From positions 1-64,000 of the forward strand of contig CALJUR010000077.1 of the NCBI GenBank assembly GCA_937975765.1: a stretch of DNA of 64,000 nucleotides, read 5' to 3'. Both the position numbers and the translations under genes were made by a program. Every line of letters starts with the position of its first letter. The stretch's first letter is position 1. The notes below the pieces were generated by a model that was given only the letters and a program-made list of their open reading frames with translations, made no database searches and had not been told where the DNA came from. This stretch comes from an uncultured Myxococcales bacterium (lineage in GTDB: Bacteria > Myxococcota_A > UBA9042 > DTJE01). Below, piece by piece: positions 25,520 through 33,593 of the stretch.

Positions 25520-26143
25520 CTACAGGTCCACGAACACCGGTTCCGACACCACCAGCCGCTGTCCTGCCAGCAGTTGCGAGTACCCGATGCCGGGGCGGTC
25601 CTTCGCGGTCACCGGGCGGTCGGACAGCCCGACCTCCAGCCGGAAGGCCACCTTCCCGGCCGGGGGCGTCGCCGGCGGGTGTGGCTGGAAGAAGTGGTCC
25701 GACTGCTGGATCGGCAGCTTGACCTCGATGCGGCCGGACTCGGTCTGGCCGGGGGCCAGCGTGCGGGTCAGCGGGATCTCGACCATCAGGAAGTCCAGGC
25801 CCTCGGGCTGCGGGTTCAGGCTCATGGCCAGGCGGATCGAGTGCGCGTCGTCCACCCGCGTGTAGGGCATCCGCTGGCCCTGGTACAGGTGCAAGGGCGC
25901 GTCCCCGCCGTTGCGGATCCGGTAGGTGAAGGTCAGCGCCTTCGCGGTCCGCTTGCCGGCCGCCAGCGACACCTCGATCCCCTTCTTCTCTTCCTGCATG
26001 GATGGTCCCCCTTCCGGCCCGGCGAGGGCCCGGGCGGCTGGATGCGACGTCGTGGCCAGGAGGCCGGCCAGGCACGCGAGGAACAGCGGCAGCGCGCACC
26101 CGCGATCCGTGGCTCCCCGGCGGGGCCGGCAGCGTGGCGACAT
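25520..26143 (-). CDS. Small secreted beta-sandwich-like protein, unknown function
   Basis: A 207-residue protein with a basic start and hydrophobic segment (CALPLFLACLAGLLATTSHPAARALAG) that looks like a signal peptide. The body alternates short beta-type strands (LTFTYRIRNGGDAPLHLYQGQRM; DFLMVEIPLTRTLAPGQTESGRIEVKLP; LRLEVGLSDRP-like), suggesting one Ig-like domain. A shorter version could start at ATG 25999 (MQEEKKGIEVSL) with GGGGGA upstream and would then be cytoplasmic. It precedes the M91 peptidase by 39 bp, probably in one transcript. Immunity, chaperone or delivery functions are all possible; none is shown by the sequence. Confidence 0.7.
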   Translation of the reverse strand: MSPRCRPRRGATDRGCALPLFLACLAGLLATTSHPAARALAGPEGGPSMQEEKKGIEVSLAAGKRTAKALTFTYRIRNGGDAPLHLYQGQRMPYTRVDDAHSIRLAMSLNPQPEGLDFLMVEIPLTRTLAPGQTESGRIEVKLPIQQSDHFFQPHPPATPPAGKVAFRLEVGLSDRPVTAKDRPGIGYSQLLAGQRLVVSEPVFVDL

Positions 26144-26153
26144 TCACGACCCG

Positions 26154-26182
26154 TTGATTTGCACCGCTCTTTCCCCTACGTT
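26154..26182 (+). promoter_or_regulatory. Candidate promoter of the AAA ATPase gene
   Basis: TTGATT, 17-nt spacer, TACGTT, ending 32 nt before the ATPase start. It lies in a 71-bp divergent gap and overlaps the opposing promoter. Confidence 0.5.
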
Positions 26183-26201
26183 GAAACCCGCACCCTGTCA
26201 A
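26173..26201 (-). promoter_or_regulatory. Candidate promoter of the secreted protein/M91 pair
   Basis: Minus strand TTGACA, 17-nt spacer, TAGGGG. The -10 is weak. The boxes overlap the divergent ATPase promoter, so the two directions may exclude each other. Confidence 0.42.
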
Positions 26202-26214
26202 GCGCGGAGGCTCC

Positions 26215-28329
26215 ATGGCGTCCGATTCCGAACCCCTGGTGGCCGAGGTCCAGGACCGGCTGGACGGGCCCGCAGGGGCCTATTCCGACGCGGCCGATCA
26301 CCTGGAGGACGAGGCGCTGCGGGCGTGCTTCTGCGCCGGCATCGTGCAGGAGGCGGGCACGGACGGGACGGCCCCGGACGACCCGGAGGGTGGCGGGCCG
26401 GCGCACCTGGCCAAGGCGTTCGCGCGGCACGTCCGGGCGCGGGTCGAGGCCAGCGCGGGCGTGGACCTGGCTCTGGCGCGGCTGGCCGCCGGGTCCGGGC
26501 TGGACGGCGCGCCCTTCGACGTGCTGGCGGTGGTGCTGGCGGCCGAGGCCTGCCCCCGGATCGCGCGGCGGTGGTGCGGGCTGTCCGGCGACGACCGCCC
26601 CGGGAACCCCCGGCTGGACGACCTGGCGCGTCTGCTGGCGCCCGCGGACCCCGGCGCGTCGCGTCGCCTGCGGCAGGCGCTGCTGTCCCCGGAGGGGCCC
26701 CTGCTGCGCGACGGCCTCCTGGAGGCCGCGGCCCCCGGCCCGCACGACGTGACCGCCGGCACCTGCGACGTGCGGCTGCGGGCCGGCCGGACGGCGCGGC
26801 GCGCCTTCGCGGCGTGGCTGGGGACCCCGCCCGAGTTGCTGCCCCATTCCCGGCTGGTCGATCCGGACGTGGCGATCTACGACGTCGTGCTGCCCGGCGA
26901 CGAGGCGTCCAGGCTGCTGTCGGTCCTGGCGGCCCCGCGCCGGGAGGGCGCGTCCGGCCCGGTGTTCGTGCTGCTGGGCCCTGCCGGCCTGGGCAAGCGC
27001 ACGACGGCGCTGGCGGTGGCGAAGGGCCTCCACCGCCGGCTGCTGGTGGTGTCGGGCCCCTCGCTGGCCCTGGCGCGCCAGCCTGCGGACCTGCTGGGGC
27101 GCGTGTTCGACGCGACGCTGGATCCCGCGGTGCTGGTGCTGGTCGAGGGCGCCGAGGCGCTGGCTGGCGCCCCCGGGCCGCTCTCCGACGCGTTCGCCCT
27201 GCGGCTGCGGGACGCCCCGGGTCCCCTGCTGCTGACGTTCCGGTCCGAGGCCGGGCTGGACGAGCGGCTGGACCCGTCGGTCGACTGCGTGGTCCGCTTC
27301 CGGCCGCCGGCCGTTCCCGAGCGCGTGCAACTCTGGGAGAGCCACCTGCCCGACGACCTGGCCGTGTCGGAGGATCTGGACCTGCGACAACTGGCCTCGC
27401 GCTACCCGCTGACGGGGCGGCACATCCGGAACGCCGTGGACCTGGCCGCGGGCCTCTGGCGGGCCGAGCGCCGGGCAGACCCGATGCCGGTCGACCGGCT
27501 GGCCACGGCGGCGGACATGCAACTGCGGGCCGACCTGGCCGGGTTCGCCGAGGAGCGCGCCGCGTCGCACCGGCTGGAGGACGTGGTGCTGCCGGACGAG
27601 CAGGCCGCGCAACTGCAGGAGGTGCGGCAGGCCTGCGCCGTGCACGCCCGGGTGATGACCGCCTGGGGGTTCGGCCGGGCCCTGTCGAAGGGGCGCGGCC
27701 TGGGCATCCTGTTCGACGGCGAGCCCGGGACCGGCAAGACGCACGCCGCCGAGGCACTGGCCAGCGAACTGTCGCTGCGGCTGTTCCAGGTGTCGATCCC
27801 GCGGATCGTCAGCAAGTGGGTCGGCGAGACCGAGAAGAACATCGCGGCGATCTTCCGGCAGGCCCGGCACGCCAACGCCCTGCTGCTGTTCGACGAAGCG
27901 GACGCCCTGTTCAGCGCCCGCACCGAGGTCGAGACCTCGAACGACCGGCACGCCAACATGGAGATCAACAGCCTTCTGCAGGAGATCGAGCACTACGACG
28001 GCGTCACGGTGCTGACCACGAACCTGAAACGCAACCTGGACCGGGCCGTCGAGCGGCGGATCGCGTTCCGGATCGCCTTCCCGTTTCCGGACGCGGCGCT
28101 GCGCGCCCGGCTGTGGGAGCGGTTGGTGCCGCGCGAGGCCCCGCTGGCCGGGGACGTGCGGTTCGCCGAACTGGCCGCGCGCTACGAACTGTCGGGTGGG
28201 CACATCAAGAACGCCGTGCTGCGGGCCGCGTACCGGGCGATGTCGGACGGCGGGCCGATCGCGATGCGGCACCTGTCGCAGGCCGCCGCGCTGGAGGCCC
28301 GGAACCTCGGCCGCCTGGTGCGGGACTGA
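26215..28329 (+). CDS. Two-module AAA ATPase of the type found in eCIS clusters
   Basis: A 704-residue protein. An N-terminal helical region (about 1-220, with DAADHLEDEALRA) precedes two AAA modules. The first has Walker A GPAGLGKRT at 255-263, but its Walker B is degenerate (VLVLVEGAEAL, lacking Asp-Glu). The second is intact: GEPGTGKT at 502-509, FDEADALF with D560-E561, VLTTNLKRNLDRAVERRI as sensor 1, and a C-terminal lid with SGGHIKNAVLRAAYRAM. A partly inactive first AAA plus an active second one is the plan of the ATPase conserved in extracellular contractile injection systems (Afp15-like). No sheath, tube or baseplate gene occurs in the window. Alternatively it could be a free Cdc48-like remodeller. 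GGAGG lies 4 nt before the ATG. Confidence 0.85.
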   Translation: MASDSEPLVAEVQDRLDGPAGAYSDAADHLEDEALRACFCAGIVQEAGTDGTAPDDPEGGGPAHLAKAFARHVRARVEASAGVDLALARLAAGSGLDGAPFDVLAVVLAAEACPRIARRWCGLSGDDRPGNPRLDDLARLLAPADPGASRRLRQALLSPEGPLLRDGLLEAAAPGPHDVTAGTCDVRLRAGRTARRAFAAWLGTPPELLPHSRLVDPDVAIYDVVLPGDEASRLLSVLAAPRREGASGPVFVLLGPAGLGKRTTALAVAKGLHRRLLVVSGPSLALARQPADLLGRVFDATLDPAVLVLVEGAEALAGAPGPLSDAFALRLRDAPGPLLLTFRSEAGLDERLDPSVDCVVRFRPPAVPERVQLWESHLPDDLAVSEDLDLRQLASRYPLTGRHIRNAVDLAAGLWRAERRADPMPVDRLATAADMQLRADLAGFAEERAASHRLEDVVLPDEQAAQLQEVRQACAVHARVMTAWGFGRALSKGRGLGILFDGEPGTGKTHAAEALASELSLRLFQVSIPRIVSKWVGETEKNIAAIFRQARHANALLLFDEADALFSARTEVETSNDRHANMEINSLLQEIEHYDGVTVLTTNLKRNLDRAVERRIAFRIAFPFPDAALRARLWERLVPREAPLAGDVRFAELAARYELSGGHIKNAVLRAAYRAMSDGGPIAMRHLSQAAALEARNLGRLVRD

Positions 28330-28332
28330 CCT

Positions 28333-28460
28333 AATTCAGGGACAGTCACCATTATTGATAGCGTAACCGCATGTAATTCCTAGACACGCCTTCCGGCTGG
28401 TATCAAACATCAATGAATACAATCTGTTAGTACACGAATAATGGTGACTGTCCCTGAATT
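28333..28460. mobile_element. 128-bp inverted-repeat element (REP/MITE-like)
   Basis: Two perfect 24-nt inverted arms (28333-28356 and 28437-28460; core gggacagtcaccattatt) enclose an 80-nt AT-richer interior. The interior shows no reading frame of note. The left arm starts 3 bp after the ATPase stop codon. Single arms at 24613 and 39542 share the core. Such elements are often mobilised in trans by REP-associated (IS200-like) tyrosine transposases; none is in the window. Confidence 0.75.
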
Positions 28461-28545
28461 GAAAGCCCCGGCCCGTCACCGGGGAAGCAGTCGGTGGCGG
28501 GCCGGGGTGGCCGGGAGCGCCTCGTGGCAGGAGGCGCGCCGCGGA

Positions 28546-29205
28546 TCAGCGCGAGTGGCGCGGTGCAGGGCCGCGGCCGGGGTTCCCGGATCGTCCCCTG
28601 TTCCCGCCAACCCGGTTGCCGGGCCCCCTATTCCTGCCGGTGTCGGGGCGGACGGTGCCGTGGCCCTCGCGCTGCGGGGGCCGCCGGACGTCGGGGCCGC
28701 GTTCCCGGCCCCGGTCGCCGCGCCGGTCGCGATCCCTCACGTGGCGTTCGTCCCGGCCGTGGCGGAATCCCGGGTCCCGATCGTGCCGGAAGCCGGGCCC
28801 GTGCCCCCGGTCGCGTCCGTATCCGTGCCCGTACCGGTGCTGGACCCGCCAGTCGTTCCACCCGATGACCCGCGCGCCGGGCAGCATCGCGTGCACCCGC
28901 GGCGGCAGCGGCAGCAGCACCGGAGGCACCAGGCCCGTCCTCACAAGCACCCACGGGCCGTCGTAGTCGACCGCGCGGTACCAGCCGCCGTCCCACAGCG
29001 ACCACCAGAAGCCCTCCGCGTAGAACACGTCCAGGTCGTAGGGCGCCCGGTAGTAGTACACGCCCCGCGGCAGGAGGTGCAGCGAGACGGGCGCGATGCG
29101 CGGCGCCGGGAACGCGGCATGCACCCGGACGCGCGCCTCCGCCACCTCCGGCACGACCGCCATCGTCACGATCGCCATCACACCCAGTACCAGTCGCCTT
29201 GCCAT
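28546..29205 (-). CDS. Secreted YXWGXW-like protein with a long basic tail
   Basis: A 219-residue protein. The signal peptide (MARRLVLGVMAIVTMAVVPEVAEA) is followed by an aromatic-rich domain at about 30-110: GVYYYRAPYDLDVFYAEG then WWSLWDGGWYRAVDYDGPW, close to the YXWGXW repeats of small exported proteins. The tail (about 120-219) is almost only Arg, His, Gly, Asp and Pro (GHGPGFRHDRDPGFRHGRDE; RDRDRRGDRGRERG) and must be disordered and strongly basic. It could bind polyanions such as DNA, polysaccharide or peptidoglycan, which is speculation. Start supported by GGGAGG 6 nt upstream. It diverges from the glycosyltransferase gene. Confidence 0.75.
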   Translation of the reverse strand: MARRLVLGVMAIVTMAVVPEVAEARVRVHAAFPAPRIAPVSLHLLPRGVYYYRAPYDLDVFYAEGFWWSLWDGGWYRAVDYDGPWVLVRTGLVPPVLLPLPPRVHAMLPGARVIGWNDWRVQHRYGHGYGRDRGHGPGFRHDRDPGFRHGRDERHVRDRDRRGDRGRERGPDVRRPPQREGHGTVRPDTGRNRGPGNRVGGNRGRSGNPGRGPAPRHSR

Positions 29206-29322
29206 GACCCACCTCCCGTGCGGGACCCTCGCGCCCGGCACCGTCGCCGTCGCGTCGCGGGCCATCGACGAGGCCGGCCGGGCGGATATTCTGGCGACGT
29301 GCCCCGCGCGGGGTTCGCGTCC

Positions 29323-29351
29323 TTGACGGGGCCACGGAAACCTCGTAGATT
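29323..29351 (+). promoter_or_regulatory. Strong candidate promoter of the GT39 gene
   Basis: TTGACG, 17-nt spacer, TAGATT, with the -10 box ending 34 nt before the start. It is one of the best promoter matches in the window. Confidence 0.6.
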
Positions 29352-29385
29352 TCCCGCGTTTTGTGCGTCCGGAGGCGGCATCCTG

Positions 29386-31794
29386 ATGACGACGAACGAA
29401 GACACCCGGCCCGGCACCGTTCCCCCCCTGCTGGCCCAGGATTTCTCGCAAGTTGCGGTCCGCGCGCCCGACCGCCACGAGTGGAAGGTCCGCGCCGCGG
29501 TGCTGCTGTTCGCGGCGGCCGTGCTGATCCCGATGGCCGGGTCCTTCGGCCTTTGGGACTGCTGGGAGACGCACTACGGCGAGGTCGCGCGCTACATGCA
29601 CGAGACCGGCGACCTGCTGTCGCCGTGGTGGGGCTACAAGGATCAGATCGGCACGGAAGCCAAGACCGGCGAGTGGTTCTTCTCCAAGCCCATCCTGATC
29701 ATGTACGGCGAGATCCTGGCGATGAAGCTGATCGGCTTCGGCGACTGGGCGATCCGCCTCCCCTGGGCCCTGCTGGGCACGCTGGGGGTCTTCTTCGCCT
29801 ACTGCACCATCGCGCGCATCTTCGGCCGCAAGACCGGCCTGATCGCCGCCGGCATGCTGCTGACCTCGCCCTACTGGTTCTTCCTGTCCCGGCAGGCAGT
29901 GACCGACCTGCCCTTCGTCGGGACGCTGACGATCGGCCTGCTGTTCTTCATGAACGCCTACTTCGGGCCGCGCTTCCACGCGTCCAACCGCGGCTTCATC
30001 GCGTGGATGCTGGCCGCGATCGGGCTGTTCCTGCTGCTGGCCGTGCCGCAGTACATCGTCATCGGGCTGGACCTGGAACCCGAGGGCAACTACGAGCGCT
30101 TCGGCGCGGTGATGGCGGCGTGGATCACACTGCAGAAGATGGGCTGGTTCCACGCGGCCCTGTACTTCGTCGCGACCGGCGTGGTGCTGGCGTTGATCGG
30201 GGTGCCCGCGTGGCGCGAGTACAAGGCCGGCACGCTGTTCACCGACGAGGGCAAGGACAAGTGGCTGCGGCGCGCCGCGCTGTGGACCGCCTACGTGTTC
30301 CTGGGCCTGGCGACGCTGGGCAAGGGCCTGCTGGGCTTCATGCTGCCGGGCGCGATCCTGTGCATCTACCTGATGCTGACGTCCGAGTGGAAGGCGCTGA
30401 AGCGGCTGGAGATCCTGCGCGGCGTGCTGATGCTGTGCCTGGTCATGCTGCCCTGGTACCTGGGCATGTTCGCCAAGCACGGCAACGCGTTCTACACGCG
30501 GTTCCTGGTCCACGACCACTTCAACCGGCTGGGCGCCGGCGTGCACCAGATCGATTCGGGCACGTTCGAGCACTTCCTGAAGTGGGCGGCGCTGGGCACG
30601 TTCCCGTGGGTCGGCTTCCTGCCGCTGGTGCTGCGCGACCTGGCGCGGCTGCGGCTGCGCGACACGCGGCCGGAATCGCGGCTGCGGCTGTTCCTGCTGG
30701 TCTGGTCCTTCTTCGCATACGTGCTGTTCACGCTGTCGGCGACGAAGTTCCACCACTACATCTTCCCGGCCGTGCCGCCGTTCATCCTGCTGGCGGCGCT
30801 GTCCGTGAAGGACTTCCTCACGGACCGCGGCTGGGCGACGCGGCTGGCGGCGCTGCTGGGCGCGTGCATCGTGGCGGCGGTGGGCACCTGGATCGTCACC
30901 GACCAGCAGGCCTTCCGGAACATGTTCACGTACAAGTACGACCGGCCGCTTCCGGAGTACCCGCCGACCGACCCGGAGGGGCCGGTCAACGCCGGGTCGA
31001 AGACGACCTGGGAGAACTCGACCTTCTACAAGTACACGAACCCGATCACGCACGACATGCTGCAGGCGGACGCGCTGCAGTACGACACCTTCCTGACCGG
31101 CTGGCTGGTGGTGGCGGTGGCGCTGTTCGCGCTGCTGGCGCTGCCGCCCATCGTGCGGAGGTGGTCCTTCGCGGGGCTGTGGGCGTCGGGGGTGCTGCTG
31201 CTGTTGTGGTGCCTGAACTGGTACATGCCGATGCTGACGCCGTCGTGGTCCGTGAAGTACCTGTTCGAGGACTACTTCGATCGCTGCACGCTGGTGGAGC
31301 AAGGCGACTGGGTGAAGAACGCGTACACGCCGGTGCTGTCGAAGGTCGGCCTGGGGTTCATCCCGGACGCCCTGGGGTCCAAGCCCAAGCGGGTCTGCCA
31401 GGAGGACGTCATCGCGTGGCTGATCACCTGGCGCGGCGAGACGTACTACACGGCCAGCGAGATCAAGCCGCTGATGAAGGCGAACCAGCTGGGGCCGTAC
31501 CTGGAGACGCTGTACCCGGGCGGGCGGATCTTCGCGCTGACGCAAGCGGGGCGGACGTCGGGCCTGAAGACGGCGCTGGACCGCGAGACCGAGACGCTGA
31601 AGAAGAAGGGCGTCGGCAAGTTCATGAACATCAAGGAGTGGAAGATCGAGAAACTGAACGAGGAGTCGGCCTACTTCGCGATGTCCGTCGCCACGCCGCT
31701 GACCGCCGAGGAGGCGGCCGCCAAGCCGGTGCAGAAGGACGACGACGAGGGCCCCGGCGCCGAGAAGCAGGACGTCCCGCCCGCCGGGATGTGA
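29386..31794 (+). CDS. ArnT-like glycosyltransferase family 39 (PMT-type) membrane protein
   Basis: An 802-residue polytopic inner-membrane protein with a GT-C fold. It begins with a short cytoplasmic stretch and a first span (AAVLLFAAAVLIPMAGSFGLW). The first periplasmic loop carries the conserved acidic/aromatic stretch WETHYGEVARYMHETGD, as in lipid-linked sugar transferases of the ArnT type. At least ten further hydrophobic spans follow up to about residue 600 (e.g. LATLGKGLLGFMLPGAILCIYLML). The C-terminal 200 residues form a soluble region ending in a Lys/Glu-rich tail. It probably moves a sugar from a polyprenyl phosphate onto lipid A, protein or another acceptor; the substrate is unknown. 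Start chosen by GGAGG 10 nt upstream; an open frame continues 5' but covers the divergent gene. Confidence 0.88.
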   Translation: MTTNEDTRPGTVPPLLAQDFSQVAVRAPDRHEWKVRAAVLLFAAAVLIPMAGSFGLWDCWETHYGEVARYMHETGDLLSPWWGYKDQIGTEAKTGEWFFSKPILIMYGEILAMKLIGFGDWAIRLPWALLGTLGVFFAYCTIARIFGRKTGLIAAGMLLTSPYWFFLSRQAVTDLPFVGTLTIGLLFFMNAYFGPRFHASNRGFIAWMLAAIGLFLLLAVPQYIVIGLDLEPEGNYERFGAVMAAWITLQKMGWFHAALYFVATGVVLALIGVPAWREYKAGTLFTDEGKDKWLRRAALWTAYVFLGLATLGKGLLGFMLPGAILCIYLMLTSEWKALKRLEILRGVLMLCLVMLPWYLGMFAKHGNAFYTRFLVHDHFNRLGAGVHQIDSGTFEHFLKWAALGTFPWVGFLPLVLRDLARLRLRDTRPESRLRLFLLVWSFFAYVLFTLSATKFHHYIFPAVPPFILLAALSVKDFLTDRGWATRLAALLGACIVAAVGTWIVTDQQAFRNMFTYKYDRPLPEYPPTDPEGPVNAGSKTTWENSTFYKYTNPITHDMLQADALQYDTFLTGWLVVAVALFALLALPPIVRRWSFAGLWASGVLLLLWCLNWYMPMLTPSWSVKYLFEDYFDRCTLVEQGDWVKNAYTPVLSKVGLGFIPDALGSKPKRVCQEDVIAWLITWRGETYYTASEIKPLMKANQLGPYLETLYPGGRIFALTQAGRTSGLKTALDRETETLKKKGVGKFMNIKEWKIEKLNEESAYFAMSVATPLTAEEAAAKPVQKDDDEGPGAEKQDVPPAGM

Positions 31795-31928
31795 TCCCCC
31801 CCCGCTCCCGCGAACCTTTTCGACCTCGTCCGCGCTGCCTGGGGAATGCGATGAACGTTGGCTCTGCCCGGGGAATGCTGGGCGGGCGAGCGTCGGCCGC
31901 AGGCGGGGCCCGTCGGTAGCACGCGGGC

Positions 31929-31960
31929 CCAGCCAGGCCGCAGAAGGCCAGCCTGGCTGG
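31929..31960. terminator. Candidate bidirectional terminator between GT39 and the FKBP gene
   Basis: A perfect 10-bp stem (CCAGCCAGGC/GCCTGGCTGG) with a 12-nt loop lies in the 205-bp convergent gap. It is followed by an inverted copy of the dispersed palindrome. No T-tract is present on either strand. Confidence 0.45.
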
Positions 31961-31961
31961 A

Positions 31962-31988
31962 TGCAGGGCGGGGGCCCCGTCCCCCGCC
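31962..31988 (-). repeat. 27-nt dispersed palindromic repeat, inverted copy
   Basis: Reads ggcgggggacggggccccc on the minus strand and ends in cctgca. It sits right after the hairpin at 31929-31960. The same hairpin-plus-palindrome pairing occurs at 40934-40991. Confidence 0.7.
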
Positions 31989-31999
31989 TCCTCCTCGAT

Positions 32000-32557
32000 C
32001 TACTGCACGCCCAGCAACTCGACGTCGAACACCAGCGTCGCGTTCGGGGGGATGACGCCGCCGGCGCCGCGCGGGCCGTAGCCGAGTTCCGGCGGGATCG
32101 TCAGCTTGCGCTTGCCGCCGACCTTCATCGTGGACAGGCCCTCGTCCCATCCCTTGATGACCATGCCGCGGCCCAGCACGAACTTGAAGGGCTGCCCGCG
32201 ATCGACGGACGAATCGAACTTCTTGCCGTCGGTCAGCCAGCCGGTGTAGTGCACGACGACGGTCTGCCCGACCTGCGGCTGCGCGCCGGTGCCGACCGTG
32301 ATCTCCTGGTACTTCAGGCCGGACGGGGTGGTCACCATCTCCATGGGGGTCGCCTCCTGTGCCGCGGCGGGCGCGGCGGGCTGTGCCGCGGCCGGGGCCG
32401 GGGCGGTTGCGGGCTGTGCGGCCGGGGCCGCGGGCTGCGCCTGGGCCGCCGGGGCGGTCGCGGGCGCGGGGGGCGTCTTCGGGGCTTCGGTATTGCCCTT
32501 GCACGCCGTGGTGGCCAGCAGGCCGGCTGCCAGGAACGGGATCACGCGCACGGTCAT
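32000..32557 (-). CDS. FKBP-type peptidyl-prolyl cis-trans isomerase lipoprotein
   Basis: A 185-residue predicted lipoprotein: leader MTVRVIPFLAAGLLATTAC with lipobox Cys at residue 19. A Pro/Ala/Gln linker of about 50 residues is followed by one FKBP domain (about 75-185: TPSGLKYQEITVGTGAQPQVGQ, VVVHYTGWLTDGKKFDSS, GMVIKGWDEGLSTMKVGGKR, LGYGPRGAGGVIPPNATLVF). It should catalyse prolyl isomerisation of exported proteins, anchored to a membrane by the lipid and a flexible tether. The start at 32557 was preferred over an ATG 12 nt upstream because GGAGG sits 5 nt before it. A TTGACA at 32612-32617 may be its -35 box, though the -10 is unclear. Confidence 0.9.
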   Translation of the reverse strand: MTVRVIPFLAAGLLATTACKGNTEAPKTPPAPATAPAAQAQPAAPAAQPATAPAPAAAQPAAPAAAQEATPMEMVTTPSGLKYQEITVGTGAQPQVGQTVVVHYTGWLTDGKKFDSSVDRGQPFKFVLGRGMVIKGWDEGLSTMKVGGKRKLTIPPELGYGPRGAGGVIPPNATLVFDVELLGVQ

Positions 32558-32659
32558 GGATGCCTCCATCGGGTTGTCACCGGCGCGAGGTTCAACCGGA
32601 TGGGGCGGGGTTGTCAAGCGCGGCGGTCCTTCCGCACCCCGTGACGGCGCCGCCCCTTC

Positions 32660-33484
32660 CTACAGGAACATCAGCAGGGAGAAGGCCATCACGGCCATGC
32701 CGGCGGTGACGCCGTAGATGGCGAGGTGGCCGCCGCCATACTCGCGGGCCGTGGGGATCAGTTCGTCCAGGGAGATGAAGACCATGATGCCGGCCACGGA
32801 GGCGAACAGCACGCCGAAGACGACGTCGTTCATGACGGGCCGCAGCACGGTGTAGCCGAGGATGGCGCCCACGGGCTCGGCGAAGCCCGACAGGAAGGAG
32901 TGGAGGAATGCCTTGCGGCGGCTGCCGGTGGCATACAGGACCGGGACGGAGATGGAGATCCCCTCGGGGATGTTGTGGATGGCGATGGCGACCGCGATGG
33001 CGACGCCCAGGTGGGGGTCCCGCAGGGCGCCCAGGAACGTGGCCAGGCCCTCGGGGAAGTTGTGGATGGCGATGGCCAGCGCGGTCATCGTGCCCATGCG
33101 CAGCAGGCGCTTCCTTCGATGCGCCTCGGCCGCCTCGGGAGGAGGAAACCCGGCCACCGCGGGCGAATGCGGCTCGTGGGGGTTGATGTCGGCGGGGACC
33201 AGGCGGTCGATCAGCCCGATGACCAGGATCCCGCCGAAGAAGCCGGCGACGGTGGCCCAGGTGCCGGCGGGGCTGCCCAGGGCCGTGACCAGGGCGCCTT
33301 CGGCCTTCCGGAAGATCTCGACCAGCGAGACATAGATCATCACGCCGCCCGAGAAGCCCAGTGCGGCGGCCAGGAAGCGCGGGGTGGGCTTCCCGACGAA
33401 GAAGGCGATGGCGCTGCCGACGCCCGTGGAGAGGCCGGCGAACACCGTCAGGCCGAAGGCGACCAGGACCCCGGGTTCGAACAT
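32660..33484 (-). CDS. zupT: ZIP-family divalent metal (zinc) transporter ZupT
   Basis: A 274-residue protein with eight predicted membrane helices. The paired metal-site motifs of ZupT-type ZIP carriers are present: HNFPEGLATF and HNIPEGISI. The first helices carry LSTGVGSAIAFFVGKPTP and FSGGVMIYVSLVEIF. A cytoplasmic loop rich in His and basic residues lies between helices 3 and 4 (INPHEPHSPAVAG...HRRKR). It imports zinc and possibly iron or manganese. Start ATG has GGAGGG upstream and a good promoter. It appears monocistronic; no Zur/Fur box could be identified by eye. Confidence 0.93.
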   Translation of the reverse strand: MFEPGVLVAFGLTVFAGLSTGVGSAIAFFVGKPTPRFLAAALGFSGGVMIYVSLVEIFRKAEGALVTALGSPAGTWATVAGFFGGILVIGLIDRLVPADINPHEPHSPAVAGFPPPEAAEAHRRKRLLRMGTMTALAIAIHNFPEGLATFLGALRDPHLGVAIAVAIAIHNIPEGISISVPVLYATGSRRKAFLHSFLSGFAEPVGAILGYTVLRPVMNDVVFGVLFASVAGIMVFISLDELIPTAREYGGGHLAIYGVTAGMAVMAFSLLMFL

Positions 33485-33505
33485 GCCGTCCCTCCTGATG
33501 CAGGG

Positions 33506-33534
33506 AAGGTAGCGGGGCCGGGGGGTGGTGGCAA
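33506..33534 (-). promoter_or_regulatory. Candidate promoter of zupT
   Basis: Minus strand TTGCCA, 17-nt spacer, TACCTT; the -10 box ends 21 nt before the start codon. A partial copy of the GC-rich palindrome follows at about 33543-33562. Confidence 0.5.
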
Positions 33535-33593
33535 GAGCGGGGAGGCGGGGGGCCCGTCCCGCGCGTCGTCGATCCGTTGGGAGGGCTGGGCGG

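Noticed and set aside
28441..29385. 5' extension of the GT39 reading frame
   Set aside because: It covers the divergent YXWGXW-like gene and a promoter; membrane homology begins after the ATG at 29386 with GGAGG upstream.
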